Part shown: positions 34,496 through 44,651 of the stretch, piece after piece
Numbering within the stretch: position 1 is the first letter of the stretch
Layout of the letters: each line of letters starts with the position of its first letter
DNA from: Polynucleobacter bastaniensis
Lineage (GTDB): Bacteria > Pseudomonadota > Gammaproteobacteria > Burkholderiales > Burkholderiaceae
NCBI RefSeq assembly: GCF_018882205.1
Contig: NZ_JACVOU010000002.1
Coordinates: 248,001 to 312,000 of the forward strand
DNA: 64,000 nucleotides
Direction: 5' to 3'
The notes under the pieces: generated by a model
Seen by the model: the letters and a program-made list of their open reading frames with translations, nothing else
The model's database searches: none
Told to the model about the DNA's origin: nothing
Made by a program: the position numbers and the translations under genes

Positions 34496-35794
34496 ATGGC
34501 AGATCGCAAAGCAGAAGTCGCAGCACTACAAAAAGACTGGGATACCAATCCACGCTGGAAGGGTATTACTCGTGGTTACACGGCTGAAGACGTTGTACGT
34601 CTCCGTGGTTCATTAAAGATTGAGCACACCTTGGCTAAGCATGGCGCAGAGCGTCTCTGGGAATTGGTGAATAACGAAGCGTACGTTAACTGTTTAGGTG
34701 CCTTGACTGGTGGTCAAGCAATGCAGCAGGTTAAAGCTGGCGTTCAAGCCATCTACTTGTCAGGTTGGCAAGTTGCTGCTGACGGTAACTCTTCTGCAGC
34801 GATGTATCCAGACCAATCCTTATACCCAGTAGATTCAGTTCCAAAGATGGTGGAGCGTATTAATAACTCATTCCAACGTGCAGATGAGATCCAAACTGCT
34901 AAAGGCATCAACAAAGGTGATGCTGGTTACATCGAGTATTTCGCACCTATCGTTGCTGATGCTGAAGCTGGTTTCGGTGGTGTATTGAATGCATTTGAAT
35001 TAAGCAAGGCATTAATTAAGCAGGGCGCTGCTGGCGTTCACTTCGAAGATCAGTTGTCTTCTGTTAAGAAGTGCGGTCATTTGGGTGGCAAAGTATTATT
35101 GCCTACGGCTGAGTCGGTACAGAAATTGATTTCTGCCCGTTTGGCTGCAGACGTAATGGGTGTTTCAACCATCATTTTGGCTCGTACTGATGCTGAAGCT
35201 GCTGACTTGCTGACATCGGATTATGACGCAAACGATAAGCCATTCTTAACTGGCGAGCGCACTCCAGAGGGCTTTTACAAAACACGTAAGGGCTTGGATC
35301 AAGCGATCTCCCGTGGTCTGGCATACGCCGCTTACGCTGATATGGTTTGGTGCGAAACCGGTACACCGGACTTAGATTTTGCTCGTAAGTTTGCTGAAGC
35401 AATTCGTGCAAAGTTCCCAGGCAAGATGTTGGCCTATAACTGTTCACCTTCTTTCAATTGGAAGAAGAACTTGGATGACGCAACGATTGCGAAGTTCCAG
35501 CGCGAATTAGGTGCAATGGGTTACAAGTATCAGTTCATCACTTTGGCTGGAATTCACTCGATGTGGTACAACATGTTCGACTTGGCGCAGGACTACATGA
35601 AGCGTGGCATGACAGCCTACATTGAGAAAGTACAGGAGCCAGAATTCGCTGCTCGTGATCGTGGTTATACATTTGTATCGCATCAGCAGGAAGTAGGCAC
35701 TGGTTACTTCGATGATGTCACCACAGTAATTCAAGGTGGTAAGTCTTCAGTCACTGCGTTGACTGGTTCTACAGAAGAAGAGCAGTTCCACTAA
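34496..35794 (+). CDS. aceA: Isocitrate lyase
   Basis: A 432-residue cytosolic enzyme that splits isocitrate to glyoxylate and succinate, the entry to the glyoxylate shunt for growth on acetate and fatty acids. Seen: [43 protein letters not shown]; the catalytic signature KKCGHLGGK with the active-site Cys; [13 protein letters not shown]; and [14 protein letters not shown]. The length is that of the classical bacterial form. TTAGGGAGA precedes ATG 34496. It is monocistronic, judging by the strong terminator downstream. Confidence 0.97.
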   Translation: MADRKAEVAALQKDWDTNPRWKGITRGYTAEDVVRLRGSLKIEHTLAKHGAERLWELVNNEAYVNCLGALTGGQAMQQVKAGVQAIYLSGWQVAADGNSSAAMYPDQSLYPVDSVPKMVERINNSFQRADEIQTAKGINKGDAGYIEYFAPIVADAEAGFGGVLNAFELSKALIKQGAAGVHFEDQLSSVKKCGHLGGKVLLPTAESVQKLISARLAADVMGVSTIILARTDAEAADLLTSDYDANDKPFLTGERTPEGFYKTRKGLDQAISRGLAYAAYADMVWCETGTPDLDFARKFAEAIRAKFPGKMLAYNCSPSFNWKKNLDDATIAKFQRELGAMGYKYQFITLAGIHSMWYNMFDLAQDYMKRGMTAYIEKVQEPEFAARDRGYTFVSHQQEVGTGYFDDVTTVIQGGKSSVTALTGSTEEEQFH

Positions 35795-35848
35795 GTAATC
35801 TCTAGGTAGTTCGTAATAAAACAGTAAAAGAATCTACCCTTACTGTCG

Positions 35849-35896
35849 CGGCATCTAAATTACCCCATAAGGGTGACTTAGATGCCGTTTTCGTTT
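35849..35896 (+). terminator. Intrinsic terminator after aceA
   Basis: CGGCATCTAA (35849-35858) pairs perfectly with TTAGATGCCG (35878-35887) and is followed by TTTTCGTTT. A smaller ACCC/GGGT stem sits inside the loop. Just upstream, ACAGTAA (35821-35827) and TTACTGT (35840-35846) form another stem. It ends 12 bases before the HIT gene start, so that gene would need its own promoter inside this structure or some readthrough. Confidence 0.85.
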
Positions 35897-35907
35897 ACAT
35901 TCTTTCC

Positions 35908-36348
35908 ATGACTAATTGCGCACTCTGTAAAGAAGAGCTTCAACCTGAAGAGGGTCAATTGATTTGGCGTGGAGATGATTGCCGAGTCATCCTTGCAAAT
36001 GACCCTGATCTGCCTGGTTTTTGCCGTGTGATTTGGAATCACCATGTCGCTGAAATGACAGACCTAAGCCATGGTGAGCGCGAACATCTGATGTCCCTAG
36101 TCTTTGCAGTAGAGGAAGCGGTAAGGCATGTGATGCACCCGGATAAGGTCAATATTGCAGCCTTGGGTAATATAGTTCCTCACATACATTGGCATGTCAT
36201 CCCGAGGTATCAAGACGATGCTTTCTTTCCAGGATCTGCGTGGTCAAAAAGGGTTCAAGAATTACCCTTCGGTAAATTAGCAGAACGTCAGGAGCTTGAA
36301 GATCAATTGCCCACAGCAATTAAAGCTGCCATCGCCACACTGTCTTAA
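35908..36348 (+). CDS. HIT family hydrolase
   Basis: A 146-residue histidine triad protein: CALCKEELQPEEG (possible Zn knuckle), VNIAALGNIVPHIHWHVIPRYQDD with the His-x-His-x-His triad, and a C-terminal RVQELPFGKL. HIT enzymes cleave nucleoside phosphoramidates or dinucleoside polyphosphates; the precise substrate is unknown. ATG 35908. It precedes the EamA transporter gene on the same strand. Confidence 0.9.
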   Translation: MTNCALCKEELQPEEGQLIWRGDDCRVILANDPDLPGFCRVIWNHHVAEMTDLSHGEREHLMSLVFAVEEAVRHVMHPDKVNIAALGNIVPHIHWHVIPRYQDDAFFPGSAWSKRVQELPFGKLAERQELEDQLPTAIKAAIATLS

Positions 36349-36385
36349 AGATTGTTTAGTAGCGTTTTTTCTCCCAAGGTTGATA

Positions 36386-37261
36386 GTGAATAAAGAAACT
36401 AAGGGAATGCTCATTGGCTTTATTGGCATTCTTGTTTTTAGCCTAACCTTACCGGTAAGCAAAATTACCGTTCAAAGTTTTAATCCTTACTTCATTGCAT
36501 TTGGTAGGGCTTCTTTAGCCGGTTTAGTTGCTTTAAGCTATCTTGCGTATAAGCAAGTGCCACTTCCCAGCAAAACTGACTTAGTGAAGTTTGCTGTAAT
36601 TGCACTGGGTGTAGTTTTTGGGTTTCCAATTTTTACTACACTGGCCATGAAAGAGGGCTCATCCTCTCATGGTGCCGTCATTTTGGGGATGATGCCCTTA
36701 GCTACTACAGTGATTGGAGTCATCCGCTTCAAGGAGCGCCCCTCGATCGGTTTTTGGCTTGTATCCATCTTGGGCGCATCACTGGTGATGATGTATGCCC
36801 TCCTGAAAAATTCTGGAAGTTTTACCTATATCGATATCCTGCTTGTACTAGGTGGCATTTGTGCTTGCGTAGGATATGTAGAGGGTGGAGAGTTATCTCG
36901 AAAGATGAACCCGCGGGTAGTCATTTCTTGGGCGCTAGTGATTTCATTACCGATTAACATCGTGGCAACGTATTTCACATTTTCTTCATCATATTGGGGT
37001 GCTGATGTAGTTGCTTGGACAAGCTTTGTATACCTAAGTATATTTCCGATGTATTTAGGATTTTTCTTTTGGTACGAAGGTCTTGCTATCGGTGGAATCG
37101 CCAGGGTTAGTCAAGTGCAATTGATCCAACCTTTTTGTACGCTACTGGCCTCAAGTTTTTTCTTGGATGATCGCATCACCTTAATGAATATGGTCTTTGC
37201 TTTTTTGGTTGTCTCTACCGTAATCCTGAGTAAGCGAATGCTTGTAAGGCGCAGTCACTAG
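36386..37261 (+). CDS. EamA/DMT superfamily transporter
   Basis: A 291-residue inner-membrane protein with about ten helices in two EamA repeats. Seen: IGFIGILVFSLTLPVSKITVQSFNPYFIAFGRASLAGLVAL at the start, GAVILGMMPLATTVIGVIRFKERP closing repeat one, and VSQVQLIQPFCTLLASSFFLDDRIT near the end. The substrate is unknown; relatives export amino acids or metabolites. GTG 36386 is chosen because AAGG lies 7 bases upstream; ATG 36407 is an alternative. It converges with the DUF1841 gene, the two stop codons overlapping. Confidence 0.85.
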   Translation: MNKETKGMLIGFIGILVFSLTLPVSKITVQSFNPYFIAFGRASLAGLVALSYLAYKQVPLPSKTDLVKFAVIALGVVFGFPIFTTLAMKEGSSSHGAVILGMMPLATTVIGVIRFKERPSIGFWLVSILGASLVMMYALLKNSGSFTYIDILLVLGGICACVGYVEGGELSRKMNPRVVISWALVISLPINIVATYFTFSSSYWGADVVAWTSFVYLSIFPMYLGFFFWYEGLAIGGIARVSQVQLIQPFCTLLASSFFLDDRITLMNMVFAFLVVSTVILSKRMLVRRSH

Positions 37262-37689
37262 ATCAGTTTCTGTAGTGCCTCAAGATATTTTTCGGGGCTC
37301 AGTGCGCGGCCTTCACGTTGTGCCTCCCACATCACTTGTCCTAAGCATTCCATGATGGCGTGCTGAGCTTCATGTTCAGACCCTAGTTTCTTAGCTAACT
37401 TTTCTGAGATCGCTTTAATGCCTGGTGGTTGATCAATCGAGATTTGCTCGCTAATCGATAGGTGCATGGAGAGGTGTAAGAAGGGATTAGTCTCACCACG
37501 CTCTGGCGTATAGTCTTGTGCAACTGCGCCTTCTGGATCTGCTAGGAGCGCATGATATTCCGGGTGCTCCACCATCCAGTCGCTAGCAATCGTCTCCATT
37601 GGTGTGAGAATGTGATCCCCAGTTTTCTTCTTCCAGGTATCGCAGAAAAATCGTCTCACTTCTTCGCGGGTCGGATTAAATATTGCCAC
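37258..37689 (-). CDS. DUF1841 family protein
   Basis: A 143-residue protein starting at GTG 37689 (AAGGA 8 bases upstream), which gives the family N-terminus (VA)IFNPTREEVRRFFCDTWKK. Also seen: NPFLHLSMHLSISEQISID, with conserved His residues, and a C-terminal HAIMECLGQVMWEAQREG. The function is unknown; its helical, His-containing fold could bind a metal. The frame is open for another 40 codons upstream, but those lie inside nth. It overlaps the end of nth by 14 bases. Confidence 0.88.
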   Translation of the reverse strand: MAIFNPTREEVRRFFCDTWKKKTGDHILTPMETIASDWMVEHPEYHALLADPEGAVAQDYTPERGETNPFLHLSMHLSISEQISIDQPPGIKAISEKLAKKLGSEHEAQHAIMECLGQVMWEAQREGRALSPEKYLEALQKLI

Positions 37690-38335
37690 GAACTTTTCCT
37701 TTACCAGTTTTCTGTTTGAAGCCACAGAGAGGCTCAACAATACATTGCTCGCAATCAGGTGTCCGGGCTTTGCAGGTATATCTACCATGTAGGATGAGCC
37801 AGTGATGTGCATCCATTAAAAACTCTTTCGGGATGCGTTTGAGCAATTGCTCTTCAACTTTCACAACATCTTTGCCAGGCGCTAAACCAGTTCGGTTTGA
37901 GACTCTAAAAATATGGGTATCGACTGCCATAGTGGGTTGACCAAAGGCGGTATTGAGAATCACGTTGGCAGTCTTTCTGCCAACACCGGGTAACAACTCT
38001 AGCTCTTCACGATGTTGAGGTACTTCGCCACCATACTTTTCCAGCAGCAGTCGACAAGTCTCTTGAATATGCTTGCCTTTGGAGTTGAATAATCCAATGT
38101 GTTGGATGAAGGGCTTTACACCTTGCTCACCCAAATCCAGAAGGGCTTGAGGCGTATTGGCAATCTTAAATAACTGACGCGTACCTTTGTTTACCGAAAT
38201 ATCAGTTGCTTGTGCCGAGAGTAATACAGCAATCAGCAGTTCAAATGGAGAGCTATATTCCAACTCGGTTTCTGGATGGGGATTGTTTTCCCTGAGTAGC
38301 TCAAAGAAAGCTTGACGCTTTTCGAGATTCATCAT
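37676..38335 (-). CDS. nth: Endonuclease III
   Basis: A 219-residue base-excision repair glycosylase/AP lyase for oxidised pyrimidines. Seen: the helix-hairpin-helix with catalytic Lys, ELLPGVGRKTANVIL; catalytic Asp in MAVDTHIFRVSNRTGLA; and the C-terminal [4Fe-4S] ligands CKARTPDCEQCIVEPLC. Its ATG overlaps the rsxB stop (ATGA). Pairing with rsxB, an electron-transfer ferredoxin, is common in betaproteobacteria. Confidence 0.97.
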   Translation of the reverse strand: MMNLEKRQAFFELLRENNPHPETELEYSSPFELLIAVLLSAQATDISVNKGTRQLFKIANTPQALLDLGEQGVKPFIQHIGLFNSKGKHIQETCRLLLEKYGGEVPQHREELELLPGVGRKTANVILNTAFGQPTMAVDTHIFRVSNRTGLAPGKDVVKVEEQLLKRIPKEFLMDAHHWLILHGRYTCKARTPDCEQCIVEPLCGFKQKTGKGKVRGNI

Positions 38336-39024
38336 TTTTGCAGCTGAGCTCGAGCGATCGCAGCGGCGATGATGGCTCGCTTTCTTTCCTGCTCTTTTAG
38401 AGCTGCTTCTGAATCGGGGGTCTCTGCATTCACAGCAACGAGTTTGGCCGCCGCTTTCTTTGCAAGTCGCTCATCATTGTCACGTTGCTCACGATTCAAT
38501 CGAATATCACGAGCAGCATATCTTGCGCGCGCTGCATCAGCTAATTCTGGAGACCAGGCATCCCACCCAGTTTTTTTATCAGTTATATCCAGCATGGTGA
38601 TGCAGTCTACAGGGCAAGGGGGAATACAAAGATCACAACCCGTACACCAATCGCTTAAGACCACATGCATCTGCTTAGAAGCGCCTACAATTGCATCCAC
38701 AGGACAAGCCTGAATGCAAAGCGTGCAACCAATGCAAGCTTTAGGGTCGATGAACGCAACAGGTCTAGGGCGCTCTAAGCCGCATGTAGGATCTATGGTG
38801 GGATGTAGTTCAAAGGCATCTTCAGGAAAGATGGGCGTCAGAATTGCGCTCAGCCGCTCAATGCCTGCTACTCCGCCAGGAGGGCAACGATTGGGTAGCG
38901 CCTCACCAGTTGACATTGCTTCTGCATAGGCTCGGCAATCTGGGTAGCTGCATTTAGTACATTGGGTTTGAGGAAGGATATCCTCGAGACGATCTGCTAA
39001 TTCTTTCGTCTGCTGCTTATTCAT
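38332..39024 (-). CDS. rsxB: RnfB/RsxB-type ferredoxin
   Basis: A 230-residue iron-sulfur protein with an N-terminal 4Fe-4S (DUF/Fes) domain (LPQTQCTKCSYPDCRAYAEAM and a later NRCPPGG), then two ferredoxin clusters (CIGCTLCIQACPVDAIVGA and CTGCDLCIPPCPVDCITM) and a charged Ala/Arg-rich coiled tail. It lacks the N-terminal membrane helix of true RnfB, and no other rnf/rsx genes are present, so it acts as a soluble form. It is upstream of nth with a 4-base overlap; supplying electrons for Fe-S repair enzymes is an inference. Confidence 0.85.
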   Translation of the reverse strand: MNKQQTKELADRLEDILPQTQCTKCSYPDCRAYAEAMSTGEALPNRCPPGGVAGIERLSAILTPIFPEDAFELHPTIDPTCGLERPRPVAFIDPKACIGCTLCIQACPVDAIVGASKQMHVVLSDWCTGCDLCIPPCPVDCITMLDITDKKTGWDAWSPELADAARARYAARDIRLNREQRDNDERLAKKAAAKLVAVNAETPDSEAALKEQERKRAIIAAAIARAQLQK

Positions 39025-39077
39025 TGCAATTGGAATCCCTAAAGCGAGTAGCGCGACCCTGGAGTCACGCTATTGTT

Positions 39078-40376
39078 TTATGCGGACTTTGAACCCTCTA
39101 GTTTTGGGGGTCTGGCGCGGGTTTTCTTCTGAGCACCTTGGTGCTCACGAATAAACGATTTGATCTTTGGATACACCTTTTCGCGCCAACGACGACCTGA
39201 GAAGATGCCATAGTGACCAGCACCGGCAACTTCGTAGTGATCCTTATCGGCTTTCGGAATTCCTGCACACAATGCATGCGCTGCACGAGTTTGTCCACTG
39301 CCGGAGATATCGTCTAGCTCACCTTCAACAGTTAGAAGAGCAGTTTTCTGAATATCTTGTGGCTTCACTAGATCGCCAGACACTGCCCATGTCCCATTCG
39401 GCAGGGAATAGTCTTGGAATACAGTTTTGATGGTGTCTAAGTAGAACTTCGCATCCATATCGAGAACAGCGTTGTACTCATCATAAAAACGAATATGCGC
39501 TTCAACGTCCTGCTCATCGCCGCGGACTAAGTTTTGGAAGAAATCCCAATGCGACTGCATATGGTTCTGTGGGTTCATGGCAATAAAGCCAGTGTGCTGC
39601 AAGAAGCCTGGATAGACTTTACGGCCCGCACCAGGATAGCTTGGAGGCACTCTGTAAATCACATGACTTTCGAACCAGTCATAAGACTTTTGATCCGCTA
39701 AGTTGTTAACGGCGGTTGGTGATTTGCGTGCATCTATTGGCCCACCCATCATGATCATGGAGGCTGGTGTTTTTTCACCAGCAGAGGCCATCAATGAGAT
39801 TGCGCCCAAGGTAGGAACGGTTGGCTGGCATACAGAGATCACATGTAAATCATCTGCACCAATAGCGCGAATGAAATCTTGAATGTAGTGAACATAATCA
39901 TCGAGACCAAAATCCTCAGCGTCGGCAGGAACAATACGCGCATCGATCCAGTCGGTGATATAGACCTTGTGATCTTGCAAGAGGGTGCGGACTGTATCGC
40001 GCAATAAGGTGGAGTGATGCCCAGATAAAGGCGCAACAACCAATACCACTGGATCATCCTTCAGTTTCTTGATGGCATCGAGATCATCAGAGAAGCGCTT
40101 AAAACGAATCAGGTTGCAAAATGGTTTAGCAACAATCGTTCTTTCATGAATCGCTACTTCGCGACCATGTGCCTGTACTGATCGGATACCAAACTCTGGT
40201 TTTTTATAGTCTTTACCAAGACGATGGAGAAGTTCATAACTTGCAGCTAGACGTTCAGACCCAGGAACCTTTGATGCTGGATTAGAAGCATTGATAAAAG
40301 CTTCAGATGCAGCGCGAGCCCAAGAGCTCATTGGTTGAAGTAAGGCTTTTTGAAATTCGTGTAACTGATATAGCAT
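39078..40376 (-). CDS. phaZ: Intracellular polyhydroxyalkanoate (PHB) depolymerase
   Basis: A 432-residue alpha/beta hydrolase of the intracellular PhaZ family, which mobilises stored PHB granules. Seen: MLYQLHEFQKALLQPMSSWARAASEAF; VLVVAPLSGHHSTLLRDTVRTLL; the nucleophile Cys in VISVCQPTVPTL (Cys instead of Ser, as in Ralstonia PhaZ1); the acid-loop LTVEGELDDISGSGQT; and the catalytic His in VAGAGHYGIFSGRRWREKVYP. It carries no signal peptide, consistent with cytosolic granules. Confidence 0.92.
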   Translation of the reverse strand: MLYQLHEFQKALLQPMSSWARAASEAFINASNPASKVPGSERLAASYELLHRLGKDYKKPEFGIRSVQAHGREVAIHERTIVAKPFCNLIRFKRFSDDLDAIKKLKDDPVVLVVAPLSGHHSTLLRDTVRTLLQDHKVYITDWIDARIVPADAEDFGLDDYVHYIQDFIRAIGADDLHVISVCQPTVPTLGAISLMASAGEKTPASMIMMGGPIDARKSPTAVNNLADQKSYDWFESHVIYRVPPSYPGAGRKVYPGFLQHTGFIAMNPQNHMQSHWDFFQNLVRGDEQDVEAHIRFYDEYNAVLDMDAKFYLDTIKTVFQDYSLPNGTWAVSGDLVKPQDIQKTALLTVEGELDDISGSGQTRAAHALCAGIPKADKDHYEVAGAGHYGIFSGRRWREKVYPKIKSFIREHQGAQKKTRARPPKLEGSKSA

Positions 40377-40418
40377 GATGCCTCCTGATAATTCAGTGTA
40401 ACCGCTTATGACGTGTTG

Positions 40419-41618
40419 TTATGCCAATACACGGGCGATTGCTTGAGCTACCTTATCAATATTTTTGGTATTAAGGGCGGCTACACAAATACGGCCTGTA
40501 GAGAGGGCATAAATACCGTCTTCCTTTTGTAGGCGCTCTACTTGCTCAGCGCTCAATCCAGAGTAAGAAAACATGCCACGCTGAGCTTTAATGAAAGCAA
40601 AGTCCTGCTTAACGCCAGCAGCAGCTAATTTTTCAACCAATCCATGACGCATTGCTTTGATGCGATCACGCATTTCAGCTAGCTCATCTTCCCAGAGCTT
40701 TCTGAGTTCTGGTGAATTCAAAACAGCAGCGGCAATCGCAGCGCCGTGAGTTGGGGGATTGGAGTAATTTGTACGAATCACGCGCTTCAATTGAGAGAGT
40801 ACGCGAGTGGATTCATCTTTACTTTGGGTCACGATAGATAAAGCGCCAACGCGCTCACCATAGAGTGAGAACGATTTGGAGAAAGAGCTTGATACAAAGA
40901 AGGACACGCCAGACTCGGCAAACAGGCGAACTGCAACACCATCTTGCTCAATACCAGCAGCAAAGCCTTGATAAGCTACGTCTAAAAATGGAATGAGATC
41001 TTTCGCTTTACAGATATCAATTACTTGATGCCATTGCGCTTCAGTAATGTCAGCACCGGTTGGATTGTGGCAGCAAGCATGCAGTAATACGGTGGTGTAT
41101 TTTGGGAAAGACTCTAAAGATTTCACCATGCCATCAAAATCTACGCCACGGGTTTTGCCATCGAAGTAGGTGTACTCAACTACTTCAAAGCCAGCGGATT
41201 CAAAAATGCCACGGTGGTTTTCCCAAGTGGGGTTGCTAATTGCGCAAGGCGCATTTAAGTTGAGGCGCTTAATGAAGTCAGCGCCAACGCGCAATGCGCC
41301 AGTCCCACCAAGGCACTCTGCAGTAACAATGCGACCATCTTTGATGAGCGACGAGTCAGCGCCGAACAATAGGTTCTGAACTGCACTGTTGTATGGATTT
41401 GGACCTTCAATCGGAATGTAGCTGCGCGGTGAGTGCTTCGCAACAATCGCCTCTTCAGCCTGAATGACTGCTTTCAAAAGAGGTACTTTACCTTCGTCGG
41501 TGTAATACACGCCAACACCTAGGTTGACCTTGTCTGCACGTTGATCGGCGACATAGGCTTCTGTGAGGCCAAAAATAGGGTCTTTAGGGGCTAGCTGGAC
41601 TGAAGAAAAAAGGTTCAT
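40419..41618 (-). CDS. Aspartate/aromatic aminotransferase
   Basis: A 399-residue class I aminotransferase of the AspC/TyrB subgroup (Ia). Seen: LAPKDPIFGLTEAYVADQRADKVNLGVGVYYTDEG; YIPIEGPNPYNSAVQNLLFG; LLHACCHNPTGADIT; the PLP Lys in SSSFSKSFSLYGERVGAL; and the substrate Arg region RGMFSYSGLS near the end. It makes aspartate or aromatic amino acids from glutamate. AspC and TyrB cannot be told apart by eye. It could also transaminate cysteate to sulfopyruvate, relevant to the sulfonate island, but that activity is general to the family. Confidence 0.9.
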   Translation of the reverse strand: MNLFSSVQLAPKDPIFGLTEAYVADQRADKVNLGVGVYYTDEGKVPLLKAVIQAEEAIVAKHSPRSYIPIEGPNPYNSAVQNLLFGADSSLIKDGRIVTAECLGGTGALRVGADFIKRLNLNAPCAISNPTWENHRGIFESAGFEVVEYTYFDGKTRGVDFDGMVKSLESFPKYTTVLLHACCHNPTGADITEAQWHQVIDICKAKDLIPFLDVAYQGFAAGIEQDGVAVRLFAESGVSFFVSSSFSKSFSLYGERVGALSIVTQSKDESTRVLSQLKRVIRTNYSNPPTHGAAIAAAVLNSPELRKLWEDELAEMRDRIKAMRHGLVEKLAAAGVKQDFAFIKAQRGMFSYSGLSAEQVERLQKEDGIYALSTGRICVAALNTKNIDKVAQAIARVLA

Positions 41619-41767
41619 TTGATGATCAGAAAGGGTGGATAAGAGGATATTTCAGTTAAATTTGCTTTGAATGGCTGTTTTTGAGGCTGGATTGAACTAT
41701 TTCCTAATAAAAACGGCAAAATCGATGTTTGTACAAAATTCGCTGTGAACTAAAACTTACAGTTGAA

Positions 41768-43921
41768 ATGATATCTGAGATGCCTCCCAAGTTGCCTAAA
41801 ACTTCCTCGAATTCCCCAGTTGCCGAAAGCAAGAAAACCCCTGTAGCTGATCCTTTGGGCGAGGTGGGTCATGATTTAGACCCAAGTAAATTCGTTTCCT
41901 TCCCAGATTCCCCATTTCATCTTTATCAGCCCTTTCCGCCTGCTGGCGATCAGCCGACTGCAATCGATGCTTTAGTCGCTGGCATTGAGGATGGATTGAC
42001 CTTTCAGACGCTATTGGGGGTTACTGGCTCGGGTAAGACCTTCACCATGGCCAATGTCATTGCCAGGACAGGACGTCCCGCCATCATTTTTGCCCCAAAT
42101 AAGACCTTAGCTGCCCAGCTCTATAGTGAGTTTCGGGAGTTTTTCCCTAAAAATGCGGTCGAGTATTTTGTTAGCTACTACGATTACTACCAGCCAGAGG
42201 CTTACGTTCCGACCCGTGATTTGTTTATTGAAAAGGATTCATCCATCAATGAGCATATCGAGCAAATGCGACTGTCTGCCACTAAGAGTTTGTTAGAGAG
42301 ACGCGATGTCATCATCGTAGCCACTGTATCCGCCATTTACGGTATCGGTAACCCGGGTGACTATCACAGTATGGTGATGACTTTACGTCCGGGTGACAAG
42401 ATGAGTCAGCGCGATATTTTGATGCGCTTAATTGCGATGCAATACGATCGCAATGAAACTGATTTCAAGCGCGGCGTATTCCGAGTCAGGGGTGACACGA
42501 TTGATATTTTTCCAGCAGAGCATAATGAATTAGCTGTGCGAGTTGAACTCTTTGATGATGTGATAGAGAGCTTGCAATTCTTCGATCCACTTACTGGAAA
42601 GATTCGTCAGAAGATTCCGCGCTTTACCGTCTATCCAAGCTCGCACTACGTAACGCCGCGTGACACCGTTCTCAAGGCGATTGAAACTATCAAGGCAGAA
42701 TTACGGATTCGTTTGGATGAGTTTGTAAAAGACAGCAAGCTGGTCGAGGCACAGCGCTTAGAGCAGCGTACCCGCTTTGATCTAGAAATGCTTAATGAAT
42801 TGGGCTTTTGTAAGGGTATTGAGAACTACTCTCGTCACCTCTCTGGCGCTATGCCTGGTGAGGCGCCACCTACCTTGGTGGACTACTTGCCAAATGATGC
42901 ACTGATGTTCTTAGATGAGAGTCATGTCCTCATCGGTCAGCTCAATGCGATGTACAACGGCGATAAGTCTCGCAAACATACCTTAGTGGAGTTTGGATTC
43001 CGCTTACCTTCAGCCATGGATAACCGCCCACTCAAATTTACTGAGTTTGAAACCAAGATGCGTCAAACCGTCTTTGTTTCTGCAACACCAGCTGATTACG
43101 AAAATACGCACACTGGACAAGTGGTAGAGCAAGTTGCTAGACCAACTGGATTGGTTGATCCAGAAATTGAAGTGTTGCCAGCAAGTACACAAGTAGATGA
43201 TTTACTGAATCAGATTCATGAACGCGTCAAAGTTCACGAACGCGTTTTAGTCACAGTATTAACAAAGCGCATGGCTGAGCAACTCACAGATTACTTGTCA
43301 GATAACGGAGTAAAGGTGCGCTACGTGCACTCCGATATTGATACGGTGGAGCGTGTAGAAATTCTGCGTGACTTACGTTTGGGGGTTTTTGACGTATTGG
43401 TGGGTATTAATTTATTACGCGAGGGCTTAGATATTCCAGAGGTCTCTCTGGTTGCCATCTTGGATGCAGATAAAGAAGGCTTCTTGCGTTCTGAGCGCAG
43501 CTTAATTCAAACCATTGGCAGGGCGGCACGAAACGTCAAAGGTAAGGCGATTTTGTATGCTGACCGCATTACCGATTCCATGAAGCGGGCGATGGGTGAA
43601 ACTGAGCGCCGCCGCACCAAACAGATTGCCTTCAACAAGGCCAATGGTATTGAGCCGCGCGGCGTTAAAAAGCGGATTAAAGACATCATTGACGGGGTCT
43701 ATGACGTCAAAGAGAAACGCTCTGAGATGCAGGTTGAGCAGGAGCGGGCACGCTATGAGGATATGAGTGAGAAGGATTTAGCGAGCGAAATCAAGCGTTT
43801 AGAGAAGCAAATGAACTCTGAGGCCAAGAATCTGGAGTTTGAAAAGGCTGCCTCTACCCGCGATAGATTGACCAAAGTGAAGGAAATGGCCTTTGGTGCA
43901 CGTTCCCGGGACGCCATTTAA
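41768..43921 (+). CDS. uvrB: Excinuclease ABC subunit B
   Basis: A 717-residue damage-verification helicase of nucleotide excision repair. Seen: [16 protein letters not shown] (Walker A), [15 protein letters not shown] (the beta-hairpin that clamps DNA), [18 protein letters not shown], the helicase motif [47 protein letters not shown], and a C-terminal UvrC-binding UVR coiled coil ([15 protein letters not shown]). A Ser/Pro/Lys-rich extension of about 40 residues precedes the domain. No start has a good ribosome binding site; ATG 41768 or 41780 is likely. Confidence 0.96.
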   Translation: MISEMPPKLPKTSSNSPVAESKKTPVADPLGEVGHDLDPSKFVSFPDSPFHLYQPFPPAGDQPTAIDALVAGIEDGLTFQTLLGVTGSGKTFTMANVIARTGRPAIIFAPNKTLAAQLYSEFREFFPKNAVEYFVSYYDYYQPEAYVPTRDLFIEKDSSINEHIEQMRLSATKSLLERRDVIIVATVSAIYGIGNPGDYHSMVMTLRPGDKMSQRDILMRLIAMQYDRNETDFKRGVFRVRGDTIDIFPAEHNELAVRVELFDDVIESLQFFDPLTGKIRQKIPRFTVYPSSHYVTPRDTVLKAIETIKAELRIRLDEFVKDSKLVEAQRLEQRTRFDLEMLNELGFCKGIENYSRHLSGAMPGEAPPTLVDYLPNDALMFLDESHVLIGQLNAMYNGDKSRKHTLVEFGFRLPSAMDNRPLKFTEFETKMRQTVFVSATPADYENTHTGQVVEQVARPTGLVDPEIEVLPASTQVDDLLNQIHERVKVHERVLVTVLTKRMAEQLTDYLSDNGVKVRYVHSDIDTVERVEILRDLRLGVFDVLVGINLLREGLDIPEVSLVAILDADKEGFLRSERSLIQTIGRAARNVKGKAILYADRITDSMKRAMGETERRRTKQIAFNKANGIEPRGVKKRIKDIIDGVYDVKEKRSEMQVEQERARYEDMSEKDLASEIKRLEKQMNSEAKNLEFEKAASTRDRLTKVKEMAFGARSRDAI

Positions 43922-43933
43922 GTTGAGGGGTTA

Positions 43934-43958
43934 ATGCCCGAGCAATTTAGTGGGGTAT
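43934..43958 (+). promoter_or_regulatory. IscR type 1-like binding site 1
   Basis: By eye this 25-base stretch agrees at 21 positions with the E. coli type 1 IscR consensus (ATASYYGACT-RWWWY-AGTCRRSTAT), ending GGGGTAT. Such sites bind [2Fe-2S]-IscR and repress iscR. It starts 13 bases after the uvrB stop and about 80 bases before iscR. Confidence 0.6.
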
Positions 43959-43963
43959 ATGGT

Positions 43964-43988
43964 AAAGTTGAGTGGAATGGTCGGGTAT
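43964..43988 (+). promoter_or_regulatory. IscR type 1-like binding site 2
   Basis: A second 25-base stretch with about 21 of 25 consensus matches, including GTTGA and the TCGGGTAT end. Its start is exactly 30 bases after that of site 1. Tandem sites before iscR match the arrangement in E. coli, where two type 1 sites give negative autoregulation. It is followed by a small CGGGT/ACCCG hairpin. Confidence 0.65.
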
Positions 43989-44038
43989 TACCCGCCCGAC
44001 TGTTAGCTGTCCATAACAATCCATTACCAAGGTGACAT

Positions 44039-44608
44039 ATGAGACTTACAACTAAAGGCCGTTTTGCAGTAACCGCAATGATCGATTTAGCCCTGCGTGA
44101 GACGCACGGGCCTGTAACTTTGGCCGGAATTAGCCAAAGACAGAAGATTTCCCTCTCTTATTTAGAGCAACTGTTTGGCAAGCTACGCCGTTTCAACATC
44201 GTTGAAAGTACTCGCGGTCCTGGTGGTGGTTACACCCTAGCCCGTAAATCTGAGGAAATTAGCGTGGCTGACATCATCGTAGCCGTAGATGAGCCATTAG
44301 ACGCAACCCAATGTGGCGGTAAAGGCAACTGTCATACCGACGAAGAAACCCAAGGCCATTGCATGACGCATGATCTTTGGTCGAATCTGAACACCAAGAT
44401 GGTGGAGTACCTGAGTTCTGTGTCATTACGAGACTTGGTGCACCAGCAATCTGGACGTGGGATCGTATTGCATGATTTGCGACCCAAGAAAATTAAGGCT
44501 GACAGTGTTAAGGCTGAAAAGTCAGCACCAGCAGTTGCAGCAAAGAAAGAAGATGCTCCGAAGCGTCCTCTCGTGAATTCCGTTTTTAATCTAGCTCGGC
44601 AAAGTTAG
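44039..44608 (+). CDS. iscR: Fe-S cluster regulator IscR
   Basis: A 189-residue Rrf2 family repressor: [51 protein letters not shown] (recognition helix and wing), and cluster ligands in [23 protein letters not shown], i.e. three Cys and the His of the [2Fe-2S] site. The spacing between the second and third Cys is four residues longer than in E. coli. The C-terminal 45 residues are Lys/Ala-rich. AAGGTG precedes ATG 44039. It heads the isc operon and is probably autorepressed through the two upstream sites. Confidence 0.96.
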   Translation: MRLTTKGRFAVTAMIDLALRETHGPVTLAGISQRQKISLSYLEQLFGKLRRFNIVESTRGPGGGYTLARKSEEISVADIIVAVDEPLDATQCGGKGNCHTDEETQGHCMTHDLWSNLNTKMVEYLSSVSLRDLVHQQSGRGIVLHDLRPKKIKADSVKAEKSAPAVAAKKEDAPKRPLVNSVFNLARQS

Positions 44609-44651
44609 TCCAAGAGATCAATCTCTTTACCTATTAATCGATAAGCAAAAA

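Noticed and set aside
34453..34580. Short ATG frame overlapping the aceA start
   Set aside because: It is out of frame with aceA, has no ribosome binding site and runs through the conserved aceA coding sequence.
41743..41762. CTGT...ACAG inverted ends before uvrB as a LexA box
   Set aside because: The spacing between CTGT and ACAG is 12 bases, not the 8 of the LexA consensus, and it lies at the possible start codon.
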